From: Agapanthus africanus
Lineage: Eukaryota > Streptophyta > Magnoliopsida > Asparagales > Amaryllidaceae
Direction: 5' to 3'
Length of the DNA stretch: 64,000 nt
NCBI GenBank assembly: GCA_030015575.1
Contig: JASDDO010000028.1
Coordinates: 23,911,154 to 23,975,153 of the forward strand
Positions 12,091 through 22,986 of the stretch are shown here, in pieces. The translations under genes and the position numbers were made by a program. Position 1 is the stretch's first letter. Each line of letters starts with the position of its first letter. The notes beneath the pieces are model-generated. The model was not told the DNA's origin, made no database searches, and saw only the letters and a program-made list of their open reading frames with translations.

Positions 12091-12905
12091 TGTAACAACC
12101 CCAAATTTCCAATACAAGTTTTTACAAAAAAGAATTCAAAAAATCCATAAAGGGGTATTTTAGCCTGAACACAAGTTATAAGTAATTATTTTGCTTTTTA
12201 ATTACAAGTTAAAAGAATATAACAACTCCATTTTTAGTGTACAAAAATTTGCTTTAAAATTAATGTATACTTGGGGTATTTACATTTACTATTATTATTT
12301 TAAGTAATTAATTAGCTCCATAATTACAAGAATGGGCTTGTAGCTCATTGGTAATACCTTGCACTGCTGAATCAAGCCACCAGAGTTCAAATCCCATACC
12401 CCACATTATTTTTAATATTGATTTTTTTAAAACCTTTAGAATACCAAGAGTTTACACGTGCATATCTCACAAAAACCCCACTACATCCAAAGATGTAACA
12501 TTTTCAGGAGTTAGATGAATCGTCGGGGGGGATCCCGGCCGCCTGACTCGGCCGGGAATCGGCCAAATCGGCCTTGACTCGGTCTGACTCAGTCCCCAGA
12601 CTGAGTCACGGCCAAGTCGGCCGATTCCGACGACGGCCCCAACATGAAAGTTGTGTCTTTTCATATTCCCTATGCACCTGCAAAATTTCAGCCTCAGATC
12701 ACTTCCAGAGCTCTTTTAAAACCTCAATTACTCCACTTTTAATACATTTTTTAATACATTTTTTCATTTTAACTTTTCATCTACCCTAACCCTAGCCTAC
12801 CCTATAAATACACCCCCTACCCTCTACCCTCTCACCCCAAAATCCTGAGCCCACTCTCTCAAAATTTTTCCAAGAGTCATGTACTTTGAAAACAAGCTCG
12901 AGGCG
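12091..12905 (+). repeat. 3' LTR of element C, truncated
   Basis: Matches the first 820 bp of the 5' LTR, including the tRNA-like boxes (12334-12400), the CTCGGCC inverted repeat (12540-12640) and the TATA box (12802-12812). Similarity stops after CAAGCTCGAGGCG; the remaining 2.4 kb are not found elsewhere in the window. Confidence 0.85.
12334..12400 (+). promoter_or_regulatory. tRNA-like A-box/B-box pair, second copy
   Basis: GTAGCTCATTGGTA and GAGTTCAAATCCC, better preserved than in the 5' LTR, especially the B-box. Its presence in both LTRs shows it was already part of the element when it inserted. Confidence 0.5.
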
Positions 12906-12907
12906 GG

Positions 12908-13095
12908 GTTGCCCCTACGGATATTGAAATCCGTAGGGGCAGATTTATGTTGGCCCTACGGATTAAGCCGTAGGGCCAGAAGGTTGCCCCTACGGTCCAA
13001 GACGTTCAAGAGTAAAAATATTAAATCTTAATTTGGTGTTTGCCCCTACGGAACCGCAAACCAAGGACCTACGGACAAATCCGTAGGGGCATCTA
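12908..13095. repeat. Subterminal palindromes GCCCCTACGG/CCGTAGGGGC
   Basis: Three inverted-repeat clusters: GCCCCTACGGAT with ATCCGTAGGGGC, GGCCCTACGG with CCGTAGGGCC, and a wider pair ending in TCCGTAGGGGC. Such subterminal arrays are usual transposase-binding regions of CACTA-like elements. Confidence 0.6.
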
Positions 13096-13349
13096 AATAG
13101 CGATTTAATTAAAAAGGCACAGATCGCCTACGCTGATTATCTCTTTCTCTCTCTCTCGATCGCGCGCGAACCCAAAATCCCCAAATCTCTCCCGCCGTTC
13201 TCGTCGTCGCCACCGCCGTTCTCGTCACCGTTCTTCCTCGTCGCCGTTTTCGTCGTCGCCTCCATTTCGTCGTCGCCACCGATTGATCGTCTCCTCCACC
13301 GCACAGGTTAGTAAATCTTCAATTAAACAAATTTTTGATTATTTTAGGG

Positions 13350-13615
13350 CTAGGGTTGATGGCGGGGGCTGGGGTTGTGGTTGGGGTTGGGGTTCGGCAG
13401 GGGTTGCGGTTGGGGTTGGGGTTGGGGTTAGGGTTAGGGGTTCGGCTGGGGCTGGGGCTAGGGTTAGGGTTAGGGTTAGGGTTGGGGTTGGGGTTTAGCT
13501 GGGGCTGGGGTTAGGGTTAGGTTGGGGCTGGGCTGGGGCTGGGGTTGGGGTTAGGGTGGGGCTAGGCTGGGGCTGGGGCTGGGGTTAGGGTTAGGTTGGG
13601 GTTGGGGTTTGCTGA
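13350..13615 (+). repeat. G-rich GGGGTT/GGGTTA/GGGGCT minisatellite
   Basis: About 265 bp of GGGGTT, GGGGCT and GGGTTA words on one strand, including four GGGTTA units in a row near 13460. It could form G-quadruplexes. A short echo lies at 14050-14090. The Val/Gly-rich reading frame across it is a by-product. Confidence 0.85.
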
Positions 13616-14093
13616 ATTTGGCAAACCTGAGAGGAATTTCCAGCAATTTTAGCCTAGTTTGATTACTAAAATTATTATTGATCGATAAAATCTTGGGTCC
13701 TTCTAATCAAACATTGTTTGTTACTGTATGTCAACGAGTATCGATAAAAGAAAAAACTGATTTCAAGGGGAAATTAGGTATGTACAATGTTCTAATATAA
13801 TTTGTATTTCTTGCCATCATCAAACATATAAAATTACTAATATGAAATGGAAAATAAATAAATAAATAATCAAAGCTTTGGCATGTATGTAAAATCCCTT
13901 GTTACTTTTTCTTGGTTGCCCAACTTTGAAAATTCTATCTATTAAATTAGACATACTCTAAAAAGAATGATATTGCAAGAATTTGACTTGGTGGAGACTT
14001 ACATCATTAATAGAAATATGAAAGTGTAAGGACGTTCTTTACCTTCGATAGGGTTCGGTTGGGGTGGGGCTGGGGCTAGCTAGGGCTTGGGCT
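13616..14093. other. AT-rich, intron-like sequence
   Basis: No gene or repeat recognised, apart from the short GGGGCTGGGGCTAGC echo at the end. Composition is like a plant intron. Confidence 0.4.
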
Positions 14094-14264
14094 TCATCAC
14101 CTGATTTAGCGAAATACAAAGCATACTTCAGTACACCCGACCTCATTGAGTTTCCTATTGAAGTTCCCGGTCAAACGGCATATGCATATTTTTATTCGCC
14201 ATGAAATCCCAATTATCAAGCTACCGAGGACGAAAAGCCACCTTTGTTAGTCGAGAGTCATGGT
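14094..14264 (+). pseudogene. Captured exon fragment of a plant S9 (prolyl oligopeptidase family) peptidase
   Basis: One frame reads SSPDLAKYKAYFSTPDLIEF, then PGQTAYAYFY and EKPPLLVESHG. From memory this fits the segment of plant S9-family acylaminoacyl-peptidase-like proteins (alpha/beta hydrolase) just before the catalytic domain, where the family continues into a glycine-rich SHGGP motif. Here similarity stops right after SHG, as at an exon or capture edge. An in-frame TGA at 14202-14204 interrupts it, so it cannot make the enzyme. It sits between the G-rich minisatellite and the 601-bp repeat inside the transposon fragment, which suggests transposon capture rather than a resident gene. 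No further exon was recognised nearby. Confidence 0.5.
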
Positions 14265-14602
14265 AACAGACTTGTCATTATAGATCATAGTCAGTTGTTT
14301 TTCCTATCATTTTCTTGATCCAGATGCTAATCAACTTGTTAATTAGTTACTGTTTTTATGACGTATTTATCTATATTTGTTGACAGTGGCCTTTCTTTTG
14401 GATGAACATGTTTTTTTATGCATGTTTCAGTCATGTGAATTCATATGTTGCGTATAACGCTTTATGATATCAGTATCCTACATTTGTAGTTTTAATTGTT
14501 GATTGTTATAGATGAATTCCATTGCAATAATAGTTTTTGGTAGATGAATGCCAATGCAATGTAGGATGATCAGTTCTATCAATCTTGATCTCAATGGTTT
14601 AA
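14265..14602. other. Unassigned non-coding sequence
   Basis: AT-rich with a TGTTTCAG splice-acceptor-like site near 14425; could hold more captured intron or exon sequence, but nothing was recognised. Confidence 0.3.
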
Positions 14603-14955
14603 AATCATGTTACACATACAACACGAATGCACAACAAACGCATAATTAGAGAGTGATTCAAGATGTTCAAGTTAAAACCAATATATGATACTCGATGATA
14701 ATATGAAACCTTCATATTCTCGTCGATACTCATATATGAAACTAAAAGCGCCATTTAGTCCCCGTCTATCGGTTAACATACGTGCGATGTTCGTCGTGAC
14801 ATAGAACTATACGAAGGTTGTTAAATATCGGACGGTATAGCTCGATACTAACAACCGTCGTATAGTCTATGCGACGAGAAGATTCAGTCGTATGGTAACC
14901 GATAGATTTGTCCCGTGTGGACAAGTTAGGAATGTATAAAGCAAACACCTTCATT

Positions 14956-15150
14956 CACTTGTGTTTTCATCCGTTTCGAGATATTTCGTCGGTACCTTTC
15001 CGCTGGTTCTCCGTGTACAAAGATAGATTAGATGTTCATTTCAACATTGTTTCACGGCTTTGAAATGATTATTTATTCTATTACAGTGTACTCGGAGAAC
15101 AGCGGAGAAGTGCTGCCGAAATTTACTCGAAACGGTTGAAAGCACAAGTG
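14956..15150. repeat. Internal inverted repeat, unit 1
   Basis: Arms 14956-15018 and 15086-15150 are imperfect reverse complements (CACTTGTGTTTTCATCCGTT against AACGGTTGAAAGCACAAGTG), separated by about 67 bp. A transcript would fold into a stem of about 60 bp. Confidence 0.7.
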
Positions 15151-15556
15151 ATGGGTGTTCGCTCTATACATTCTTAATGGGATAGAAGTCTTACCCCCGA
15201 CAGCCGGAACACACACATACAACAAGAATACACAACAAGCGCATAATTAGAGAGTGATTTGAGATGTTCAAGTTAAAACCAATATATGATACTCGATGAT
15301 AATATGAAACCTTCATATTCTTATCGATACTCATATATGAAACTAAAAGCGCCACTTAATCCCCGTCTATTGGTTAACATACGTGCGATGTTCGTCGTGA
15401 CATAGAACTATACGGAGGTTGTTAAATATCGGACGGTATAGATCGATACTAACAACCGTCGTATAGTCTATGCGACGAGAAGATTCAATCGTATGGTAAC
15501 CGATAGATTTTTCCCGTGTGGACAAGTTAGGAATGTATAAAGCAAACACCTTCATT

Positions 15557-15751
15557 CACTTGTGTTTTCATCCGTTTCGAGATATTTCGTCGGTACCTTT
15601 CCGCTGGTTCTCCGTGTACAAAGATAGATTATATGCTCATTTCAACGTTATTTCACAGCTTTGAAATGATTATCCATTCTATTACAGTGTACTCGGAGAA
15701 CAGCGGGGAGGTGCTGCCGAAATTTACTCGAAACGGTTGAAAGCACAAGTG
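15557..15751. repeat. Internal inverted repeat, unit 2
   Basis: Same arrangement one period later: arms 15557-15619 and 15687-15751. Loop substitutions outnumber arm changes by eye. Confidence 0.7.
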
Positions 15752-16115
15752 ATGGGTGTTCGCTCTATACATTCTTAATGAGATAGAAGCCTTACCCCCG
15801 ACAGCCGGAACACACACATACAATAAGAATACACAACAAACGCATAATTAGAGAGTGATTCGAGATGTTCAAGTTAAAACCAATATATGATACTCGATGA
15901 TATATGAAACCTTCATATTCTCATCGATACTCATACATGAAACTAAAAGCGCCACTTAGTCCCCGTCTATCGGTTAACATACGTGCGATGTTCGTCGTGA
16001 CATAGAACTATACGAAGCTTGTTAAATATCGGACGGTATATCTCGATACTAACAACCGTCGTATAGTCTATGCGACGAGAAGATTCAATCGTATGGTAAC
16101 CGATAGATTTGTCCA

Positions 16116-19100
16116 TGTTCCCCTAGGAATGGCGGCCAAGATTGAACGTCTTGCCTGAGATTCGGGGCAGATGCTATTTGGTTTTATCCGTCCACCTCTC
16201 CGAAGATGCCAAGTTGATTTATGGCACCGTGTATCGGAGGTTTAGACGGATGCGGCCGATGTAGCAGATTTCATCAGATTCCCCCTCGCTTGAGGGAGTT
16301 TTGATTGTGGGGATGTTCTTCCCTGCAGGCGCAAGCCCCTGCAATTAATTACGCTACCGCATCGCGGTAACAACTTTCTCCTTCTTCAGAATTTCACTTC
16401 GTGTCGTGGGTGTTTGTTTTGTTTGTGGTTGCCCGTGGATTGTATACGGAGACTAATTTATATCGTCGTCCGTAGGACGTGGATTAGTCCAAATCCATAT
16501 TTTCTTAGATTTGGGTTTGGGGTTTTGGTTTAAGGATACGTTAGCCGTATTTGAGGCTAAGATCAACTTAAACGTTTGTTAAGGATACGTTAGTACAGTT
16601 TGAGACTAAGATCAACTTAACGGGATCGTTTAGATCCGACAAAAGAGCATTTGGGCTCTATTGTTCCAGTTTAGAGACATAATGGTCCATTGCATGTATG
16701 GCCGTCGGGACCCATCACCTCTCTGACGACGTTGAAGGATTACAACGACAGGTGTCAGAGGAGTTCAGAGATGTACCCTAGGACTAAAGTCTGTTTGAAG
16801 GTTTAAGGATACGTTAGCTATATTTGATGTTAAGATCAACTTAAACGAGATCGTTTAGATCCGACAAAAGAGCATTTGGGGGCTCTATTGTTCCAGTTTA
16901 GAAACATGGTGGTCCATTTCCAGTGTAGGGACATGGTGGTCCATTTCCAGTTTAGGAACATGGTGGTCCATTAGTTTAAGGACACTTAAGTCCGTATATC
17001 GGTTTAAGGACACTTAAGTCCGTGAGTTTAAGGACGCTTAAGTCCGTAGCAATGTATGGTTGTCGGGACCCGTCACCTCTCTGACGACGTTGAAGGATTA
17101 CAACGACAAATGTCAAAGAAGTTCAGAGATGTACCTTTGAACCGGATGTAAATTGATTTGAGAGAGCAGTCATGCTCAGTTCAATTTAATTTGAGGACTT
17201 ACGGCCAGAATTGAGCTAAGTCCAGTTGAAAATGTTCAACATTTTATTTGCATTTGGCATGTTAGGCCTTTAGTAGGGCTCTGCCCCTATTAATAATGCA
17301 CTGCATTTTATTCTGGCCTGTTAGGCATTTTTGATTTGGGCTCTGTCCCTTTATTTTTATAATGCAGAGCATTTGTTTTGGTCCATTGGACCTTTTAATT
17401 GGGCTCTGCCCTTTAATAATGCGCTGCATTTAATAGTCTGACAGTGCGCCACGTGGCCTGTCAGGCGCTCTGCGCCAATTAATGAGCGTAAGGCGCAAGC
17501 ACACGCGGAGGTGACACGCGTCATGCTCTGGTGAGCGCAAGCGCAGCGCGCTGCGCCAGCGCGCTGCTGACACGTGGCGCACTCTGATGACTTGCGCCAA
17601 TTTAAGAGAGCAGTGCTATATTTTTAGAAGCGCAGGGCGCAGCTGTTTAGTGATTGACACGTGGCGCTCCCTGGTGGCTTGCGCCAATCCAAGGAGCGCA
17701 ACAGTGCAAATTCAAAAGTGCAAGGCACTGTTTTATATTTGGATCAAATTAGATCAAAGGGAACAAATTTTTCTTATTTTCCAGAGAGGTTTTACCTTAA
17801 ATCTTAAGAACCAGTGGTTCATCAAAAGGCAATGCCTTTATACAGAAGTAAATTACTTCTATTTTATTAATATTATCATTTTTTTATTGAAGATCTTTGA
17901 TCTTGTTCTTAGATCATTGATCTTTTTTAGAAGGGATTCTTCTTTTATTCAAAAGGTTTACCTTTTCTTTCTCTGAGCTCTTCTCAAAATTTTTTAGAGA
18001 AGTTCTGTGTTTCTCTTTTTCTGTGTGTATATCTTCTTCTTTTTTTATTTTAGAAAGAAGGATCATTGGTCGTTGGGACCCACCACCTCTCCGACGACAC
18101 TGAGAGATTACAGTGCCATATATCGAAGGTGTGGAGGGATGTAACCTTTGAACCATGTTTCACTCATCAAGGGGGAAGAACAGGCTGGAGCTTAAGCTTC
18201 TCGCTGCTGAAAAAGGTTTCTTTGAGTTCGCACACGTGCGTCGCACGTGTTGGACGCTCATATTTGCACGTAGCGCACATGGAGCTTGCGCATATGCGCA
18301 TTATGGGGGGGAGAGCAAGCTTCTATGGAGAACGAGTCTCCTTTTAATATTATTAAATGTTCTCATGTGGTGTGCACGTGCATTGCACGTGGTGCGCGCG
18401 TGGCGGGCACACGTGCGTTGCACGTAGCGCACATGTGTATTATGGGGAGAAGCAGGGCTTCTATATATGGAGAACTAAGCTCCTTTTAATATTATTAAAT
18501 GTTCCCAAGTGGTGCGCACGTGCGTTGCACGTGGTGCGCGCATGGCGGACACACGTGCGTTGTGCGTAGCGCACATGCGCATTATGGGGAGAAGCAAGGC
18601 TTCTATATATGGAGAATTAAGCTCCTATGGAGAACTAGGCTCCTTTGAGTATTGAATCCTTTGAGGATTGAACTCTACCCTTTCAAAGAGGTATCCCCTC
18701 TTATTTATATGGGAGTGGTAGAGAAGCCATCTCTCTTTTTCCCGATGTGGGACTAAAAAATGCATTCCCCAAGTAGTAGAGCATTACTTTAGATTACACG
18801 TGCGTAACAAATTTTCTCATAACTTTTGATCTCGGATGAATTATGAGACCATTTGGGTATCTAATCGAAGGATTGTTCAAGACACTTTCGATACCATCAA
18901 AATTTAGCTGTTTCTTATTTCGGGATTTGTCAAAATACAGCTCGGAAAATACTGGTTCGTATCTTCTTCCTTAGATCACATGTGCATAGACATTTGCTCA
19001 TAACTTTTGATCCCGGATGAATTATGAGGCCCATAATATATAAAATAGAAGGTTTTTTCGAGATGCTTTCAATACCATCAGAATTTAGCTGTTTCTTATT

Positions 19101-19391
19101 CCGGAGTTTGTCAAAATACAGCTCGGAAAATACTGGTTCGCATTTTCTTCCTTATATCACATGTGCATAGACATTTGCTCATAACTTTTGATCCCGGATG
19201 AATTATGAGGCCTATAATATATCAAATCGCAGGTTTTTTCAAGATGCTTTCAATACCATCAGAATTTAGCTGTTTCTCATTCGGGAGTTTGTCAAAATCC
19301 AGCCCGGAAAATACATGTTCACATTTTCTTGAGCGTATCGCTGCCATTTGATTCCTTGGGCTCTTTTGTTTAGAAATTTTTGGCGGGAACA
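16116..19391 (-). repeat. 3' LTR of family B copy 2
   Basis: 3,276 bp on the reverse strand, with ends TGTTCCC and GGCGGGAACA on the plus strand. It contains the GTATACAATCC motif (16435-16455), GGAC-N6-GTCC units (16670-17050), an ACGTCGTCAGAGAGGT-type block, GCACGTG-paired repeats (18230-18570), a reverse TATA box at 18701-18711 and three CTCATAACTTTTGATC repeats in U3 (18815-19215). It is clearly diverged from the LTRs of the complete copy, so it represents a subfamily or an old insertion. Confidence 0.85.
18701..18711 (-). promoter_or_regulatory. TATA box of copy 2 LTR
   Basis: Reverse-strand ATATAAATAA, about 680 bp from the LTR start, the same spacing as in the complete copy (44018-44028). 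Confidence 0.5.
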
Positions 19392-19442
19392 AATGCCCTC
19401 CACTACTTTGCCCACGTAAGTATATACGTGGGTGAAGTAGTG
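19392..19442 (-). other. Polypurine tract and adjacent hairpin, copy 2
   Basis: On the reverse strand, AGTGGAGGGCATT ends at the LTR. Directly upstream is an inverted repeat with arms CACTACTTCACCCACGTA and ACGTGGGCAAAGTAGTG around a short loop. The complete copy has the same structure at 56429-56471. Confidence 0.75.
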
Positions 19443-20859
19443 CAGTGTAATTCATAGTGTATGACCAGTTTCGGGTTGGTATATAATTTTTAGAATCTTG
19501 ATCTGAGAAGATAACGAGCGGACACAAGCGTCGTCATTTATCATTGACTCAAATCTCGACTCTTAAAGGGTATAGTCCCAAACCCTCAGCTCCATGAGTC
19601 GTACCCTTCTATTCCTTTATATTTTACTCTGGTGTGAAGTAGTTTATATGCTCATGAGTAACTTCTCAATTTCAGTGACATGTAGCTTTGGCAAGTGTGG
19701 CTCATAGATGGTCCATCTTGACCTCTTTGCAGGGCAGTGATGGCTTAGGAGACAGGGGTAGGATTTGCCACCTAAGACTTTTCAACTTTACGAGCCGTGA
19801 GGGTCTCATAAAGACTTTTCTCCCTACGAGTCGTGAGGATCTCGTAGGTGTCTTTTCTCCTTAGGAGTCATGAGGATTCCTAAGTGTGTTTTCTCTTGAG
19901 AGTCGTAAGGTTCTTATAAGAGAATTTTCCCTCTTACGAGTCGAGAGAACCCGTAAGCGGTTGTTTCCCTCCTTGTCGAGATTCAACTTCGGAGAGTGTG
20001 ACCCGTGAATAGTATGCAAGAGTCCATTTTGGACCGACTTGCAGGGTCCCAGTGCTTAGGAAACAGGTTTTTTTTAATCCCCGCTGCTTAAGGCTTTTCT
20101 TCTTGAGTCGAAACATATCGAGTAGTTCTCATAAGACACTAATTTCCTCACGAGTTGAGACGAGTCGAGAAGAATATCCTAACGTCACAGTTAACTTCTG
20201 CTCTTTACGACACAAGTCCGTTAGGGTCTGCGGTACTAGGGTTTTGTCTGTCGTACCATCGCGTTGGCTGATGTATTCCTCGATAGGCAATCTTGTTGTT
20301 CGAGTAGCCTTGCGATTGTCGTGTCTCTGATCCCTTCGGGGGCAGGACTTGACATCTTCAAGCAATCCTCCTAGGCAGTTTGACCGTCAGAAGAGCAAGC
20401 GTTAGGAATTTTGCCATATCGCTTTTTACTTGAGGTTAGGCTCATTTTGGAGAGCCCCGATGAGTCATAACCACTCCGCGCTGGTGTGGGATGATCTCCG
20501 ATAGTCTTTCAGGCTTTATATGACCTACCGTTAAGACCCTGAAGCTAGGAATTTAGCCTTTGGTTCGTTTGTTTTGTCATGTCCGAATCCTGTTGGAGGA
20601 AGGACACTGTTGCTGATATTGCGTCTGCTGTATCGATACGAATGCTAAGGTGGAGCTGTGATTTTGCCGTCACTCCGCTTTGCTGACCATGGGCTCTTTT
20701 TGTTGATGTTGCATCTGCATCCTGCTGGACTGTGAAGGAACGCCGTTGTTGGTCTCTGGGTTGTTGGTGAACCGTTGGGACCTGGAACTAGGGACTTTGC
20801 CATGGCTCCGTTTGTTGACGTCGTATATTCCTGCAGAAACACTGATTTCTCTACGGGTC
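19443..20859 (-). other. Non-coding 3' region of copy 2 with stem-loop array
   Basis: Reverse of 54900-56430 in the complete copy. It holds a stem-loop cluster at 19786-19958 (arms such as CTACGAG/CTCGTAG, loop TCGTGAGGAT), a decayed GTATACAA motif near 20010, and single copies of segments that are minisatellites in the plus copy. No gene. Confidence 0.7.
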
Positions 20860-21830
20860 GACGCAGATCGAGATGTTCTCGTCAAGGACGCTGATTTCCC
20901 TGCATCGAGGTATTGCCAAGGACACTAATTTCCTCGGAGTTGAGACGAATCGAGGTATTCCTGCAAAGATGCTGATTTCTCTGCGGGTCGACGCAAATCG
21001 AGGTTTTGCCAAGGACACTGATTTCCCTGGGGTTGAGACGAATCGAGATATTCCTGCAAAGATGCTGATTTCTCTGCAGGTCGACATGAATCGAGATTTT
21101 GCCAAGGACACTGATTTCCCTGGGGTTAAGACGAATCGATGTATTCCTGCAAAGACGCTGATTTCTCTGCGGGTCGACGCGAATCGAGATGCTCTCGTCA
21201 AGGACGCTGATTTCCCTGAATCGAGGTTTTTTCCAAGGACACTGATTTCCCTGGGGTTGAGACAAGTCGAAGTATTCCTGCAAAGACACTGATTTTTCTG
21301 CGGGTCAACGCGAATCGAGGTGCTCTCGTCAAGGACACTGGTTTCCCTGACTCGAGGAGGTTGCCAAGAACACTGATTTCCCTGGGGTTGAGATGAGTCG
21401 AGGTATTCCTGCAAAGATACTGATTTCTCTGTGGGTCGACGCGAATCGAGGTGCTCTCGTCAAGGACACTGGTTTCCCTGACTCGAGGAGGTTGCCAAGG
21501 ACACTGATTTCCCTGGGGTTGAGACGAGTCGAGGTATTCCTGCAAAGATACTGATTTCTCTGCGGGTCGACGCGAATCAAGGTGCTCTCGTCAAGGACAC
21601 TGGTTTCCCTGACTCGAGGAGGTTGCCAAGGACACTGATTTCCCTGGGGTTGAAACGAGTCGAGGTATTCCTGCAAAGACACTGATTTCTCTGCGGGTCG
21701 ACGTGAATCGAGGTGCTCTCATCAAGGACACTGGTTTCCCTGACTTGAGGAGGTTGCCAAGGACACTGATTTCCCTGGGGTTGAGACGAGTCGAGATATT
21801 CCTGCAAAGACACTGATTTCTCTGCGGGTC
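20860..21830 (-). repeat. 131-bp minisatellite, left part
   Basis: About seven units of roughly 131 bp marked by CTGATTTCTCTGCGGGTCGA. It is split from its right part (25234-26100) by the solo LTR; both parts share the unit and the GGGTC target duplication. Confidence 0.9.
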
Positions 21831-22145
21831 TGTTGGGGTAAAAATTTACACCCCGGTTGACCGAGTGAAAGTCAAGGTCAACCCCCAAGCTAGGTGGGCC
21901 CAAGCCCAGGTCAAGCGGACCCATGACCAAGTCAAGCCCACGGCCAGCCTCCCCATGGCAACGACAAAATCATGTAATAAATAATTATTATGTAATTTTT
22001 TATACATTAATGTATGTAAAATATGCATAAAGCCAATATTTTGTAAGCCCATGGCTTATGTGCAAAAATGAAATGGCACATGAGCCATGGGATAGGCAAA
22101 ATGCCATTTTGTAAAGCCTAAGGGGCTATATGCAAATATGTAAGC

Positions 22146-22155
22146 CTATAAAAGG
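22146..22155 (+). promoter_or_regulatory. TATA box of solo LTR A
   Basis: CTATAAAAGG; the matching site in the intact LTR is at 39003-39011. Confidence 0.55.
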
Positions 22156-22529
22156 CAACATGATGATGAATAAAGGAACACTCTTCATTCTCACAAAAAA
22201 CCTAGGGTTTGTATCTCTTTCCCTTTTCTGAAGGTCTCAAACCTTTTTCTTTCTTTTGAATTAAATCAAGAGTTCTACTCTTCCTTTTCAAAAACAAAAT
22301 AGATTTTCGCCACGAAACCCACAAAGGGGAACTTGGATCTGTCATCAGATCTCAAAAAGGAGAGATTTTGAGATCTCACATCTCTTGATCTTCAAGATCC
22401 AGCTAACAGAGGAGGAAGAGGAAGAACCCCTTTCATTAACCCCAAAAACACACTCAGGAGTCCAACACCTCTCTGATTTCTCTTTCGAGAAATCTTTTTT
22501 AGGCTAAAAGCCTCTTTTTCTCGCCGGCG

Positions 22530-22890
22530 CTCAAGCGCAGAGCGCCCGCGTGCCGACACGTGGCGCGCTTGCGCTCCAGCGCTCAACGCTCGAGCGCAGA
22601 GCGCCCACGTGCCGACACGTGGCGCGTTTGCGCTCAAGCGCAAGCGCTCGGGCGCAAGTCGCCCCCGTGCCGACACGTGGCGCGCTTGCGCTCCAGCGTA
22701 AGCGCTCGAGCGCAAGTGGCCCCGTGCCGACACGTGGCGCGCTTGCGCTCAAGCGCAGAGCGCCCACGTGCCGACACGTGGCGCGCTTGCGCTCAAGCGC
22801 AGAGCGCCCACGTGCCGACACGTGGCGCACTTGCGCTCAAGCGCCCAGCGCTCAAGCGCAGAGCGCCCACGTGCCGACACGTGGCACTCT
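22530..22890 (+). repeat. CACGTG palindrome array in solo LTR A
   Basis: Seven units spaced by 45-65 bp, each with CCACGTG-CCGA-CACGTGG or a near match, alternating with TTGCGCTCAAGCGC-type palindromes. Lies downstream of the TATA box. Long reading frames on both strands are a side effect of this GC-rich array. Confidence 0.8.
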
Positions 22891-22986
22891 AGTGCCTGAG
22901 CGCACAGCACCTAGGCGCACAGCGCCCAAGGTGCTACCCCACGCATCATTTGGATGTCTTTTCCTTCTCTTTTTATGTACATACAT

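Larger units (their letters stand above)
7300..12905 (+). mobile_element. Element C: gag-only Tekay/Del-like LTR retrotransposon, 3' LTR truncated
   Basis: Two directly repeated LTRs start with TGTAACAACCCCAAATTTCC (7300 and 12091). The 5' LTR ends in GGGGCGTGACA, the reverse of its start, as in chromovirus LTRs. The internal part is only about 1.55 kb and codes for Gag alone, so the element fits the terminal-repeat-with-GAG (TR-GAG) type. AAATTTCGAGGATGAAATTT and a purine run precede the 3' LTR, as in Tekay/Del elements. It lies at the gag start of family B copy 1; the base context before the LTR is AACCA. The 3' LTR breaks off at 12905, so the second target duplication cannot be checked. 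Confidence 0.85.
12906..16115. mobile_element. Fragment of a probable DNA transposon carrying captured host sequence
   Basis: Begins exactly where LTR C breaks off and ends where the next LTR starts. It holds subterminal palindromes (GCCCCTACGGAT/ATCCGTAGGGGC), a CT-rich and GTCGTCGCC-rich leader with a splice-like CACAGGTTAGT, a G-rich minisatellite, a peptidase exon fragment and a 601-bp tandem repeat. This make-up resembles CACTA/En-Spm type ends and gene-capturing elements, but no CACTA terminus or transposase is visible and the right end is cut by an LTR insertion. The superfamily is uncertain. Confidence 0.4.
14603..16115. repeat. 601-bp tandem repeat, about 2.5 units
   Basis: Units start near 14603, 15203 and 15805; the third is cut at 16115 by an LTR. 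Copies differ by few substitutions. Each unit includes a reverse-strand 62-codon frame (14766-14954; 15367-15555), which is not called a gene, and a large internal inverted repeat. Confidence 0.85.

Noticed and set aside
13283-13498. Val/Gly-rich 71-codon frame
   Set aside because: Translation of the G-rich minisatellite.
14766-15555. Two conserved 62-codon reverse frames as genes
   Set aside because: They are equal because of the 601-bp tandem duplication; no domain or start context.
20851-21930. Several reverse-strand frames of 115-187 codons with QEYLDSSQP-like repeats (also 25405-26002)
   Set aside because: Products of the 131-bp minisatellite; units shift frame and the pieces overlap each other in different frames.
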